Shown: positions 16,282 through 25,717, counted from the stretch's first letter. The stretch is 64,000 bases of DNA from Gammaproteobacteria bacterium (GCA_009692365.1 SHZJ01000011.1:1-64000); one strand, 5' to 3'. Numbers and translations are program-made. Notes: a model not told the origin generated them from the letters alone.

Positions 16282-17310
16282 ATGGCAGCGGTAGAGTTTG
16301 GATTGTTTGACTGGCTAGATCGCAGCACCGCGCCGCTTCACCAGCTGTATCGCGAGCGACTAGACCTGCTGGAGCGTGCTGACCGCGCCGGTTTTGCGCG
16401 CTATCACCTCGCCGAGCACCACGCCACGCCGCTCAGCATGGCGCCCTCGCCCTCGGTGTTTCTGGCCGCGGCCGCGCAGCGCACCCGCCAAATTCGGCTG
16501 GGCCCCTTGGTCTACCTGCTGCCGCTGTACGACCCTCTGCGCCTCGTGGAAGAAATTTGCATGCTCGACCATCTCAGCGATGGCCGCCTAGAACTAGGCG
16601 TTGGACGTGGCGTTTCGCCCTACGAGCTCGGTGCGTTTGGCATCACATTCGACGAAACACAGGCGCGCTTCGATGAGGCGCTGGCCATCTTGGTGCGCGG
16701 TCTCACCCAGCCTCGGCTCGACTTCGAAGGCCAGTACCACACTTATCGCAATGTCCCGATGGCGCTCAAGCCCTACCAGCAGCCCTATCCACCGCTGTGG
16801 TACCCCACCCATAACCCCGCGAAAATTAGCTACGCCGCCCGGCATGGCTTTAATTTTGTGGGCCTCGGGCCGGCCCGCGTGCTGCGCCCACTGCTTGACG
16901 AATACCGGGCGCACTGGCAGGCGCATCAGGCCGACACGGGCCGTCTGAACGGCCATGTAAGCACCCCGGTCTTAGGCGCGATGCGCCAAGTGTTCGTGGC
17001 CGATACCGATGCCCAGGCCGAAGCCGTTGCACGGGCCGCGCACGCCGATTGGTACCGCTCGATTACCCAACTGTGGCACGACCACGACGACCACAGCGTG
17101 GACCATCTCTTTTCTTGGGACTTAGGGGTGGCGGGCCAGACCATCTTGTTTGGTTCTCCAGCCCGGGTGCGCGACCAAGTGGCGCAATTTCTGGACGCGA
17201 CCGGCTGCAATTATTTTATTGGCAGCTTCGCGTGGGGAACGCTGCCCTTCGCGGCGGCCGAGCGTTCCTTGGCGCTGTTTGCCGAGCACGTCTTGCCGCG
17301 CTACGCCTAG
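16282..17310 (+). CDS. LLM-class flavin-dependent oxidoreductase
   Basis: 342-residue bacterial luciferase-like monooxygenase with a TIM-barrel fold that uses reduced FMN or F420. Typical segments are FARYHLAEHHATPLSMAPSP, RTRQIRLGPLVYLLPLYDPLR, the EEICMLDHLSDGRLELGVGRG signature and PPLWYPTHNP. The substrate is not predictable. ATG 16282, with GAGGGGCG 5 bases upstream, is preferred over the earlier GTG at 16252. A second, distant family member starts module B at 44021. Confidence 0.85.
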   Translation: MAAVEFGLFDWLDRSTAPLHQLYRERLDLLERADRAGFARYHLAEHHATPLSMAPSPSVFLAAAAQRTRQIRLGPLVYLLPLYDPLRLVEEICMLDHLSDGRLELGVGRGVSPYELGAFGITFDETQARFDEALAILVRGLTQPRLDFEGQYHTYRNVPMALKPYQQPYPPLWYPTHNPAKISYAARHGFNFVGLGPARVLRPLLDEYRAHWQAHQADTGRLNGHVSTPVLGAMRQVFVADTDAQAEAVARAAHADWYRSITQLWHDHDDHSVDHLFSWDLGVAGQTILFGSPARVRDQVAQFLDATGCNYFIGSFAWGTLPFAAAERSLALFAEHVLPRYA

Positions 17311-17324
17311 GGGAGGGCCCGGCG

Positions 17325-17903
17325 CTAAGGCGCCAGCGCCGGGTCATCTAGGTTCTCCGTGCGCTCGCTGAGCAACACCGCAATCGCGGCTTCCACCTCG
17401 CGCTCGATCGGGCCTGTGGCCGCCAATTCCCCCGCATACAGCGCGCGCACTAAACCGTTGCGGTCGACCAAAAAATAACTAGGCCACTGGTGCACGCCAA
17501 ACGCGCGGCGCAGTTTTTGCCCCAAATCTAGCCGCGTGGGGCTGCGACAGCGCGGTTCTCCGGTGGCCGTTGGCAAGCCTTCGGCGGCATGAATGTCGAG
17601 TAGCGTGAGGTCCGAGTGGGCAAAACGTGCCGCCAGCGTGCGGGTGGCGGGATCGGCGTCAGCGCAGCCGGTCGCGCGAAAGCTGAGCAACACCACCCGG
17701 CCCCGCAAGTCCGGCCAATTTAGCGGCGGCGTGTTGACCCAGGCAGCCCCTTCGCGGGTGGCTAACGAGGGCGCGGCGGGTGCCGAAATGGGCGCTATTA
17801 AGCGCGGGCTGGCGGTGGCCGAACCCGCCACAATGCCTGCGAGACACCCCAGCAGGGTGGCGGCGCGATGCAGGGTCGCGTCTGCGTGCCTAGCCGCGGC
17901 CAT
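17325..17903 (-). CDS. Thioredoxin-fold (TlpA/redoxin-like) protein with one Cys at the active site
   Basis: 192 residues. A hydrophobic stretch at the N-terminus (LLGCLAGIVAGSATAS) looks like a signal or anchor sequence, so the protein is probably exported. The redoxin domain follows: LRGRVVLLSFRATGCADAD, then HQWPSYFLVDRNGLV, the cis-Pro region. The canonical CxxC is reduced to a single Cys (GCADAD). It therefore cannot be a standard disulfide reductase and may act as a peroxiredoxin-like or structural protein. The start ATG at 17903 overlaps the end of hisH by 14 bases. Cotranscription with hisB-hisH is likely, but a functional link to histidine synthesis is not. Confidence 0.7.
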   Translation of the reverse strand: MAAARHADATLHRAATLLGCLAGIVAGSATASPRLIAPISAPAAPSLATREGAAWVNTPPLNWPDLRGRVVLLSFRATGCADADPATRTLAARFAHSDLTLLDIHAAEGLPTATGEPRCRSPTRLDLGQKLRRAFGVHQWPSYFLVDRNGLVRALYAGELAATGPIEREVEAAIAVLLSERTENLDDPALAP

Positions 17904-18540
17904 CCCAGCGCAGAAAATTAGCGAGTAGCTGCAGGCCCGCCGCCGCGCTTTTTTCCGGATGGAACTGGGTGGCGAAGGCGCAGCCCTCAGCAATCGCGCT
18001 GGCGAAGGTGTCGATGTAGTCGGTGCGGCCCAGCACGATGCCTTCGTCGCGCGGCGCGACATAGTAGCTGTGCACAAAATAAAAGCGGCTGCCGGACGGC
18101 ACGCCGGTACACACCGGGTGAGGGCGAGTCCAGTGCACCTCGTTCCAGCCCATGTGGGGAATTTTGCGCGGCGTCCCATCCGCAGCGGGGCCGGCGGCGG
18201 TGCGAAAGTGGTGCACTTGACCGGGATAAACCCCCAGACCCTCGGTGCCGCCATCTTCGTCGCTGCTGCTCATGAGCGACTGCAAGCCGAGACAAATGCC
18301 AAAGAACGGACGGGTGCGCACGCATTCGCGCAGCGCCGCGAGGAGATTTTGGGCGCTGAGGTGGCGCATGCAGTCGCCAATCGCGCCCTGACCGGGGAAC
18401 ACCACGCGGTCGGCGTTGCGCAGCGCCTCGGGGGTACCGACCACCTCGACCGAAAATTGGGCGCTGGCCACGTGCTCGATAGCTTTCACCACCGAGCGCA
18501 GGTTGCTGCCACCGTAATCCACCACCGCCACGCGTTGCAT
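17890..18540 (-). CDS. hisH: Imidazole glycerol phosphate synthase, glutaminase subunit
   Basis: 216-residue class I glutamine amidotransferase. HisH supplies ammonia to HisF for the fifth step of histidine synthesis. It starts VAVVDYGGSNLRSVVKA, the nucleophile elbow is PFFGICLGLQ with Cys83, and the oxyanion segment PGQGAIGDCM and GLGVYPGQV follow family patterns. The His-Glu pair is in the FATQFHPEKS motif near 190. It sits 21 bases downstream of hisB. hisA and hisF, the usual next genes, do not follow; a redoxin gene occupies that place. Confidence 0.95.
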   Translation of the reverse strand: MQRVAVVDYGGSNLRSVVKAIEHVASAQFSVEVVGTPEALRNADRVVFPGQGAIGDCMRHLSAQNLLAALRECVRTRPFFGICLGLQSLMSSSDEDGGTEGLGVYPGQVHHFRTAAGPAADGTPRKIPHMGWNEVHWTRPHPVCTGVPSGSRFYFVHSYYVAPRDEGIVLGRTDYIDTFASAIAEGCAFATQFHPEKSAAAGLQLLANFLRWDGRG

Positions 18541-18561
18541 CAGCTGTTCCCGGGGCAGGCG

Positions 18562-19155
18562 CTAGAGCGAGCCTTTGGTGGACGGCATGGTGTCGCCCAT
18601 CCGCGCATCGCGTTCCACGGCAACCCGCAGCGCGCGCCCGAAGGCCTTGAAGATGGTTTCGATGATGTGGTGGGCGTTGCGCCCACGCAGGCTGTCGATG
18701 TGGAGGGTCAGATGGGCGTGGTTCACCACGCCCTGGAAAAATTCGCGGAACAAATCGACGTCGAAATCGCCGATGCGGGCGCGCGGAAAATTGACCTCGT
18801 ACGCCATGCTTGGCCGGCCCGACAGGTCGATGACCACCCGCGAGAGTGCCTCGTCTAACGGCACATACGCATGTCCGTAGCGGCGCAGACCGCGCTTATC
18901 ACCCCACGCCTGACTGAGCGCTTGACCGAGCGTGATGCCGATGTCCTCGACCGTGTGGTGGGCGTCGATTTCTAGGTCGCCCTGGGCTTCTACCTGCAAA
19001 TCGAACGCCCCGTGGCGGGCGACTTGATCCAGCATGTGATCGAGAAACGGCACGCCGGTCGCGAAGCGTCCGATGCCGGTGCCATCGAGGTTTATCGTCA
19101 CCGTAATCTGCGTTTCTTTGGTGGTACGCTCTACCCGCGCGAGGCGCTCATTCAT
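18562..19155 (-). CDS. hisB: Imidazoleglycerol-phosphate dehydratase
   Basis: 197-residue monofunctional enzyme of histidine synthesis that dehydrates imidazole glycerol phosphate to imidazole acetol phosphate. Metal-binding motifs are clear: [32 protein letters not shown], and near the end [21 protein letters not shown]. The length matches stand-alone HisB, without the phosphatase domain of enteric bacteria. The start ATG at 19155 begins [15 protein letters not shown], the conserved N-terminus. It is divergent from hemF, about 95 bases away. Confidence 0.96.
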   Translation of the reverse strand: MNERLARVERTTKETQITVTINLDGTGIGRFATGVPFLDHMLDQVARHGAFDLQVEAQGDLEIDAHHTVEDIGITLGQALSQAWGDKRGLRRYGHAYVPLDEALSRVVIDLSGRPSMAYEVNFPRARIGDFDVDLFREFFQGVVNHAHLTLHIDSLRGRNAHHIIETIFKAFGRALRVAVERDARMGDTMPSTKGSL

Positions 19156-19157
19156 GA

Positions 19158-20171
<1,014 letters not shown>

Positions 20172-20236
20172 GGAATACCATCTCGAGGGCGCGCCGCCGA
20201 CTTTAGCCAACCGCCGATTTGGCGCATCATTCGCCC

Positions 20237-20908
20237 ATGAAACAACCCTACGATTACCCCGCGATTTATGCGCGACTCGCCCGCATCGACACCACTCATC
20301 TGGCCGATGCGGATAAATCCATTGCCGCGTGCGCGCCGGATCTGCGCCCGGTGCGCTTAGGCCTGAAGCTCATCGGCCGGGCCCACACCGTGCGGCTACG
20401 CGAAGACTTTCTAAGCGTCATCGCCGGGCTTGCCGAGGCGGCGCCGGGCGATGTGCTGGTGGTCGATACCGAAGGTAGCCGACGCGCGGTAGTGGGCGAG
20501 CTATTCTCGCTGGAGGCCCAACGTTTGGGCCTGGCCGGCATTGTGGTGGACGGACTGGTGCGCGATACCAGCACCCTGCGTACGCTGACGCTGCCGGTGT
20601 ACGCCCGTGGCGCCTGCCCGCAAGCGGGGACCGTCCAAAAACTTTTCGACACCCAAATTGCGGTGTCTTGCGGCGGGGTGGTGGTGCGGCCCGGGGATGT
20701 GCTCTTTGGCGATGATGACGGCCTGCTGGTCGCCTCGCCCGCCGTGGTGCTCGCCGCGTTGCCGGCCGCCGAAGCCATCGCTGCCCGCGAAGCCGAAGTC
20801 ATCCGCCGCCTGCTCGCCGGGCAGCCGCTCGCGAGCATGGTCAACGCGGCCGAACATCTGGCCAAAGTGCGGGCAGGTGAAGCCAGCGCGTTGCGCTTTG
20901 ACATTTAA
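20237..20908 (+). CDS. RraA-like protein (HMG aldolase / oxaloacetate decarboxylase family)
   Basis: 223 residues with the RraA fold. The active-site loop GELFSLEAQRLGLAGIVVDGLVRDT holds the conserved Gly-Glu-Leu and the DGxxRD motif that bind pyruvate and metal in 4-hydroxy-4-methyl-2-oxoglutarate aldolases. The same fold serves as an RNase E inhibitor in E. coli, but the DGxxRD motif with a family-typical GDVLFGDDDGLLV tail favours the aldolase/decarboxylase branch. ATG 20237 starts MKQPYDY. It lies 65 bases after hemF and 31 bases before a lipocalin-like gene. It may belong with the ABC importer downstream, which would fit uptake and breakdown of a branched keto-acid precursor (inference). 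Confidence 0.78.
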   Translation: MKQPYDYPAIYARLARIDTTHLADADKSIAACAPDLRPVRLGLKLIGRAHTVRLREDFLSVIAGLAEAAPGDVLVVDTEGSRRAVVGELFSLEAQRLGLAGIVVDGLVRDTSTLRTLTLPVYARGACPQAGTVQKLFDTQIAVSCGGVVVRPGDVLFGDDDGLLVASPAVVLAALPAAEAIAAREAEVIRRLLAGQPLASMVNAAEHLAKVRAGEASALRFDI

Positions 20909-20939
20909 TTCCCCCGCTAAAACCCTAAGGACGCTGTGC

Positions 20940-21374
20940 ATGAGCAATGCTTTCATCGGCACCTGGCACCTGCGCGACGCTTTCGCGCTGAGCGACGAGG
21001 GCCTGCGGGTGGCGTCACCACTGGGCGCCAAAGTGACCGGCCAAATCATGTACGACGCCGCCGGCAATATGTCGGCGCAGCTGATGGCCGAAGGCCGGCC
21101 GCGCTTTTCCACGCGCGCCGCCGAAGACACGCCGGATGCGGAGTTCAAAACGGCGTTCCTGAGCTTTACCAGCTACTGGGGCACGTATCGAATAGACGAG
21201 GCGGCGGGTAGCGTCACCCATACCGTCATCGGCGCCAACGCGCCGAGTTGGCCGGGTAGCGAGCAGGTGCGTTATTTCGAGCTCAACGGCAATATCCTCA
21301 CGCTCAAAACCCCACCCATTCGCGGGCGTGACGGCCGGAAGCTCGTGCAACAGCTCATTTGGGCGCGCGCGTAG
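20940..21374 (+). CDS. Lipocalin-like domain protein
   Basis: 144 residues matching the lipocalin_5 type: FIGTWHLRDAF at the start (the G-x-W signature), VTGQIMYDAAGNMSAQLM, and the SYWGTYRIDEAAGSVTHTV strand pair. No signal peptide is seen, so it is probably cytoplasmic. Such proteins are small beta-barrels that bind hydrophobic ligands; their bacterial role is unknown. TAAGGA lies 9 bases before the ATG. It is cotranscribed in all likelihood with the RraA-like and ABC genes around it. Confidence 0.75.
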   Translation: MSNAFIGTWHLRDAFALSDEGLRVASPLGAKVTGQIMYDAAGNMSAQLMAEGRPRFSTRAAEDTPDAEFKTAFLSFTSYWGTYRIDEAAGSVTHTVIGANAPSWPGSEQVRYFELNGNILTLKTPPIRGRDGRKLVQQLIWARA

Positions 21375-21390
21375 TCCCGCCCTGACTGCG

Positions 21391-22191
21391 TTGACGACCC
21401 TTAACCCCGCCGGCGGCAGTCCGCCACTCATTGAACTGAGCGGCGTGGGCAAGCGCTATCCGCGCGGCACGGTGGCGCTGCAAAACGTCTCCCTGAGCGT
21501 GGGCGCTAGCGAATTTATCTCCCTGGTGGGGCCGTCTGGCTGCGGCAAAAGTACGGTGCTGCGCCTGATTGCGGGGCTGGATCTCTCTAGCGAGGGGCAG
21601 CTTCAATCACCCGCGCTGCTGGCCGCAGGCCCGGCCGCTGCCACCGCTTTTGTTTTTCAGGACCCTACACTCATGCCGTGGGCGAGTGTGTTTGATAATG
21701 TCTGGCTGCCGTTGCGCCTGGCGGGAAGCTCGCATGCGGCCGCCGCCCCGGCGGTGCGTCGGGTGCTCAACGCCGTTGGGCTGGGTGACTTTGCGACGGC
21801 GTTTCCGGCCGAGCTTTCCGGCGGCATGCGCATGCGCGCCTCCATCGCGCGCGCGCTGATTACCCAGCCCCGGGTGCTGTTGATGGACGAACCCTTTGCC
21901 GCGCTCGACGAATTCACGCGCCAGCGGCTCAACGGTGATCTCCTGCAATGGTGGCTCGCCGCGGGCTTGGCCGTGCTGTTTGTGACCCACAGCGTGCAGG
22001 AGGCGGTGTTTCTCAGCCAACGAGTGCTGGTGATGAGTGCGCGACCCGGACGCATTACCGCCGAATTGCACATTGCGGAGCCGCAACCTCGCACGCCCGC
22101 TTTTCGCACCACCGCGTGTTATCTCGAGGCGTGCCGCGAGGTCTCGCTCGCGTTGGAGGCCGCCCACACCGACCCGGCGTTCGCGCCATGA
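21391..22191 (+). CDS. ABC transporter ATP-binding protein (SsuB/TauB/ThiZ type)
   Basis: About 266 residues. Walker A is GPSGCGKST, the Q-loop is FVFQDPTLMPW, the signature is LSGGMRMRASIARAL, and Walker B is VLLMDEPFAALDE, followed by the switch His in THSVQEAVFLS. This is the nitrate/sulfonate/taurine importer subfamily. The start is uncertain: TTG 21391 is chosen just after the lipocalin stop, since no ATG precedes the conserved domain. Its end overlaps the permease ATG (22188). With the permease and binding protein it forms a complete importer. Confidence 0.85.
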   Translation: MTTLNPAGGSPPLIELSGVGKRYPRGTVALQNVSLSVGASEFISLVGPSGCGKSTVLRLIAGLDLSSEGQLQSPALLAAGPAAATAFVFQDPTLMPWASVFDNVWLPLRLAGSSHAAAAPAVRRVLNAVGLGDFATAFPAELSGGMRMRASIARALITQPRVLLMDEPFAALDEFTRQRLNGDLLQWWLAAGLAVLFVTHSVQEAVFLSQRVLVMSARPGRITAELHIAEPQPRTPAFRTTACYLEACREVSLALEAAHTDPAFAP

Positions 22192-23003
22192 GCCTTCCGC
22201 GCGCGGTACCCGTGGCACGGCTTAGCTGGTTGGCGCGTTCGCGAGCGTTGTGGGTGTTATGCGGTTGGTTGTTGGCGTGGGAGGCTTTGGTGCGGCTGGC
22301 GGATATTCCGCATTACACGCTGCCGGCACCCAGCCTCGTGCTCCAGACCTTATTTGCCAACTTTGGCTCGCTGGCGATCAGCTGGGGTTTCACGCTAAAA
22401 ATTACCTTCGGCGCGTTGGCACTCGCCATCGGCGGTGGCGTGCTGATTGCCGCGGTGTTTGCGCTCTCCCCGCGGGTGGAGTCGGTGTTTCTGCCCTTGG
22501 CGGTGGTGCTGCAGGTAACCCCCATCGTTGCCATCGCCCCGCTGCTGTTGATCTACGTTGAGAGCACCACGGCCGCGCTGTTGCTGTGCGCCTGGATCGT
22601 GGCGTTTTTCCCCATTCTCTCTAATACCGTGATGGGTTTACGCGCCGCAGATCCCCTGCTGCGCGATCTTTTTCGGCTCTACCGCGCTACGCCTTGGCAG
22701 CGTTTGCGCCTGCTGTTGATGCCCAGCGCGTTGCCGTATTTCATGGCCGGGGTGCAGGTGTCCGGCGGTTTGAGCCTGATTGGCGCGGTCACGGCCGAAA
22801 TGGTGGCCGGTGCCGCGGGGCGGGAAAGCGGTTTGGCCTCGCGCATTCTGGAGGCCAGCTTCCGCACCGAGACCCCTAAAATGTTCGCCGCGCTGCTCTT
22901 GTTGGTGTTAACCGGGCTGGCGATTTACAGCGCCTCCAATGCGCTTTCGCAGGTTTTGTTGGCGCGCTGGCACGCCAGCGAGGCGCGGCATTTCCCCGCC
23001 TAG
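22188..23003 (+). CDS. ABC transporter permease (SsuC/TauC type)
   Basis: 271 residues, about six membrane helices. The binding-protein-dependent permease loop is present as LFRLYRATPWQRLRLLLMPSALPYFMAG, with GAVTAEMVAG and a FRTETPKMFAALLLL end. It forms the inner-membrane channel and docks to the ATPase at 21391. The ATG overlaps the ATPase stop in an ATGA junction. The substrate class follows from the SsuA/ThiY-like binding protein encoded next. Confidence 0.88.
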   Translation: MSLPRAVPVARLSWLARSRALWVLCGWLLAWEALVRLADIPHYTLPAPSLVLQTLFANFGSLAISWGFTLKITFGALALAIGGGVLIAAVFALSPRVESVFLPLAVVLQVTPIVAIAPLLLIYVESTTAALLLCAWIVAFFPILSNTVMGLRAADPLLRDLFRLYRATPWQRLRLLLMPSALPYFMAGVQVSGGLSLIGAVTAEMVAGAAGRESGLASRILEASFRTETPKMFAALLLLVLTGLAIYSASNALSQVLLARWHASEARHFPA

Positions 23004-23060
23004 CCCCGCCCGTTAAGCGGACACAACTTCAGTCATTTCGCCGATTTTAGGAGCTTTTTT

Positions 23061-24086
23061 ATGTTGCGATTGGTTCGGGCGCACCACCCTTTGCTGGCGG
23101 CTTTGCTCGCGCTGCTCGCGCTGAATGTGCAAGCGGTAGACGCCGTGCGTTTCGCCACTAACTGGCAAGCCCAAGCCGCCCACGGGGGCTTTTACCAAGC
23201 CATCGCCGATGGTACGTATCAACGCTATGGACTAAAGGTCACGCTCATCCAAGGCGGCCCGCAGGTGAATAACCGGCCGCTGCTGCCCGCGGGCCGCCTC
23301 GACTTTTTAATGACGGGCAATTTGCTCCACAGTTTCGACAACGTGAAGAACGGCGTGCCCACCCAGGTGGTGGCTGGGCTGTTTCAAAAAGACCCGCAGG
23401 CCTTGCTGGCGCATCCGGGACAGGGCTACGAGAACTTTGCGGCGCTAAAAGATGCGCCGCTCATTCTGATCGCCAAAGATGGCCAATACAGCTGGTGGCA
23501 GTGGCTGAAGGTCGCGCACGGTTTTCGCGACGAATCGCTCAGACCCTATAACTACAATCTGGGTTCGTTTCTCGCCAACGTCCGCGCCGTCCAGCAGGGC
23601 TACGCGGTGGCCGAACCCATTTACGTCGAGAATCAGGGGCATTTCAAACCCGTGGTGCACCTGCTGGCAGACCACGGCTTTAGCACTTACTCCACGCTGA
23701 TCGAGGCGCGCACCCAGACTATTGTCGCGCAGCCGGCGCTGGTGCAGCGCTTTGTGGACGCTTCTATTGTGGGCTGGGTGAACTACCTCTACGGCGACCG
23801 GCGGGCGGCCAACGCGCTGATGCAGGCAGATAACCCTGAGATGACCGAGGCCGAACTGGAAAGCTCGGTGGCCTTGCTAAAAGCGCAGGGCATTGTGGAT
23901 TCAGGCGCTTCGCTAACGCGTGGCATTGGCACGCTAGACCCGGCCCGGATCCGCGATTTCTACCAGCAAATGGTCAACGCCGGTCTTTATCAGGCGGGCG
24001 ATGTCGACCTCAAGCGCGTCGCCACCGAGCAATTCGTCAACCAGGGCGTGGGTCTAAAAGACAAAGCGCAGCTGTTGGCGCGCTAG
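23061..24086 (+). CDS. ABC transporter substrate-binding protein (NMT1/SsuA-like)
   Basis: 341-residue periplasmic binding protein. Residues 1-27 form a signal peptide ending near LNVQAVDA. The NMT1/THI5-like domain starts FATNWQAQAAHGGFYQA, the segment seen in importers for thiamine-pyrimidine precursors and related compounds (ThiY, RibY-like). It continues GGPQVNNRPLLPAGRLDFLM. TAGGAG precedes the ATG. The ligand might be a pyrimidine precursor or another small heterocycle; a TPP riboswitch was looked for upstream and not recognised, so thiamine control is unsupported. It closes the RraA-lipocalin-ABC gene run. Confidence 0.85.
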   Translation: MLRLVRAHHPLLAALLALLALNVQAVDAVRFATNWQAQAAHGGFYQAIADGTYQRYGLKVTLIQGGPQVNNRPLLPAGRLDFLMTGNLLHSFDNVKNGVPTQVVAGLFQKDPQALLAHPGQGYENFAALKDAPLILIAKDGQYSWWQWLKVAHGFRDESLRPYNYNLGSFLANVRAVQQGYAVAEPIYVENQGHFKPVVHLLADHGFSTYSTLIEARTQTIVAQPALVQRFVDASIVGWVNYLYGDRRAANALMQADNPEMTEAELESSVALLKAQGIVDSGASLTRGIGTLDPARIRDFYQQMVNAGLYQAGDVDLKRVATEQFVNQGVGLKDKAQLLAR

Positions 24087-24116
24087 GCTTGGGGTGGCCC
24101 CTCGGCCCGACGAGTT

Positions 24117-24461
24117 CTACGCGCCCAGCAGTCGCCTTGCCAGTACCGAGTGCATGTCGCGACGCCCATCAGCCAACAGATAAATGATGACCTGTGTGCC
24201 CACGACGCGATAAATCACGCGGTATGGTTTGAAGTGATCCTGCCGGTACTCCTTGATACCGAGGCTTATCAACTCCTTTGGATAGGTGCCGCGCGCCGGG
24301 AATTTGGCCAGGCTTTCCACCAGCTTGGTCAATTTATCCAGCACGCGATTGGCGTTGGCGACGGAGTGGAAGGCGGCGATGTAGTCATAAAGCGAGGCCA
24401 GATCTTGCTCCGCGCCCTCGGTGAGCATTACCTCAAATGGCCCGGGCGCGCGTGATCTCAA
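24117..24461 (-). CDS. ParE/RelE-type toxin
   Basis: 114-residue toxin of the ParE/RelE superfamily. Pattern: VMLTEGAEQDLASLYDYIA, then a middle helix with LAKFPARGTYPKEL, and the C-terminal strand YRVIYRVVGTQVIIYLLADGRRD. ParE toxins inhibit gyrase, while RelE members cleave mRNA; sequence alone does not decide. The start is TTG 24461, overlapping the antitoxin stop (TTGA junction). Antitoxin first, toxin second is the normal order for Phd/ParE pairs. Confidence 0.85.
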   Translation of the reverse strand: MRSRAPGPFEVMLTEGAEQDLASLYDYIAAFHSVANANRVLDKLTKLVESLAKFPARGTYPKELISLGIKEYRQDHFKPYRVIYRVVGTQVIIYLLADGRRDMHSVLARRLLGA

Positions 24462-24733
24462 AGCGACGGGCGCTTGCCGCGAAGGCGGGCTACGACCTCG
24501 GCCACCGGCTTGAGTTTTCCGGCCGCCACCGCCTGATTCCCCAGCGCAAGGATTTTCAGCAGGGCCAGTGTTTCTTGCGTTTCTTCGAACGACGCCACGT
24601 CTTGCAGGACGGCTTTGGCCTCACCGTTTTGGGTGATCACCAGCGGCTCACGCTGCTCTGCGAGCTGTGCCAGCACCTCAGCGGCGTTCGCCTTGAGGTA
24701 GCTAATGGGCTTCACTTGAGACGAATAACGCAT
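24458..24733 (-). CDS. Phd/YefM-type antitoxin
   Basis: 91-residue antitoxin. The N-terminal DNA-binding fold is visible in VKPISYLKANAAEVLAQL and EPLVITQNGEAKAVLQDVASFEE, both standard for Phd/YefM. The C-terminal half is helical and would wrap the toxin. It represses its own operon and neutralises the downstream ParE/RelE-type protein. GAGGGG sits 5 bases before ATG 24733. Confidence 0.88.
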   Translation of the reverse strand: MRYSSQVKPISYLKANAAEVLAQLAEQREPLVITQNGEAKAVLQDVASFEETQETLALLKILALGNQAVAAGKLKPVAEVVARLRGKRPSL

Positions 24734-24852
24734 ACCGTGCCCCTCGTTTTCATGAAGAACCGAATTTAGTCTTTTAATGGTCTTCCAACAAGGAAGTTAA
24801 TGGCCGGGAAGGGTCGTTATCCCGGGCAAAATAGCGCCGGCGTTCAGGCTTT

Positions 24853-24960
24853 CTAAAAAAAGTTTTGTGCCAGATCTATGGTGCCGTCGCGGTAGCGTGT
24901 TTTGAGACGGTAACGAATATTGCCCTGCGCCGTTAACGACACACGCTCAGTCGAGACCGC
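24853..24960 (-). pseudogene. IS91-family transposase fragment
   Basis: The minus strand encodes STERVSLTAQGNIRYRLKT, then RYRDGTIDLAQNFF and a stop. This matches the segment of IS91/IS801-type Y2 transposases around 'YRLKTPYRDGT'. Only about 35 codons remain. The fragment abuts a HigA relic, which suggests the element moved or trapped toxin-antitoxin DNA. Confidence 0.55.
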
Positions 24961-24979
24961 CGGGTGCGTGATGTGGCGG

Positions 24980-25037
24980 CTTCCGCTGGGGATCAACGCC
25001 AATGCGCTGGCGAAAGCGCTGAACGTGCCCGCGCCGC
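24980..25037 (+). pseudogene. HigA antitoxin fragment duplicated from the intact copy
   Basis: Fifty-seven bases are identical to 27206-27262 inside the intact higA gene except for two mismatches. They encode LPLGINANALAKALNVPAP. No start, helix-turn-helix remainder or partner toxin is left, so this is a relic of a second HigBA locus or a partial duplication. Confidence 0.7.
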
Positions 25038-25367
25038 ACCGATGTCTGCCGCGGAACAAGGTGTTCAATGCCCCAGCGCTCGCCCGCTTGGGCGCAGTCC
25101 GCCCTGCGTTCGACGTCTTCGGGCGGGATGTTGCCGCTCGCCTGATCTGGCTGCTCAGTTGCCCGCCACGTTAACGGCGCTGGGTGCTTTCGCCAAAACC
25201 CAACGCAATTTGCCGGCTGTGCGGCCCGCTTTCCGATTGTGGTCTCGCCGCGCCCGCCCGCACACTAAACCCCGCCGCCGCCAACTGGTGTGGGGTTGCG
25301 GCACGCTTGTGGTCGCCGCGCGGCCTGCGCCGGGGCTTAGGTTTTTCTATTAAAGAGAGGGGCTTTT

Positions 25368-25661
25368 ATGACCTGTATGGTGCACATCGAATTTCAGGCA
25401 CGGCCCGCGGCGATTGCCGAAATGTTGGGCGGGTTGCGCCGGATTTTGCCGGACACGCGCGCGCGTGAAGGCTGCGTCTCGGTGTCGGTAACCCGCACTC
25501 AGGACGACCCCAACAATTTTGCTTTTGTAGAACTCTGGGACAGCCGCGCGCACTACGAGCGTTATTTCGCCTGGCGCGAAGAAACAGGGATCTCACAAGA
25601 ACTCGCCACCCTGGTTGATGGCGAGGCGAGCTTCCGCTTTTTCGACCTCGTAGGCCTCTAA
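25368..25661 (+). CDS. Antibiotic-biosynthesis-monooxygenase (ABM) domain protein
   Basis: 97-residue dimeric ferredoxin-like protein of the ABM/putative quinol monooxygenase family. Typical features: IEFQARPAAIAEMLGGL, REGCVSVSVTRTQDDPN and the FVELWDSRAHYERYF stretch with the conserved W and H. Relatives oxidise quinols or act as small detoxifying or regulatory subunits. GAGAGGGG lies upstream of ATG 25368. The gene stands alone between debris and a convergent enoyl-CoA hydratase gene. Confidence 0.8.
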   Translation: MTCMVHIEFQARPAAIAEMLGGLRRILPDTRAREGCVSVSVTRTQDDPNNFAFVELWDSRAHYERYFAWREETGISQELATLVDGEASFRFFDLVGL

Positions 25662-25717
25662 AACGCCAACGGCCGCTGGCGCGCCTTTAGGCGTCAACGG
25701 CCGGTCGCTGGTTGGCG

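Larger units (their letters stand above)
24734..25367. other. Region of mobile-element and toxin-antitoxin debris
   Basis: Over 600 bases without an intact gene. It holds an IS91-type transposase fragment (minus strand, 24853-24960) and a HigA fragment (plus, 24980-25037), followed by about 300 GC-rich bases in which I recognise nothing. The last bases carry the GAGAGGGG ribosome site of the next gene. Confidence 0.6.

Noticed and set aside
17325-18254. 309-codon frame for the redoxin gene
   Set aside because: The first 117 codons overlap hisH out of frame; the redoxin begins at ATG 17903.
20941-23060. TPP riboswitch for the NMT1-type importer
   Set aside because: No conserved CTGAGA/GACC-type elements in the right order were seen upstream of the ABC genes.
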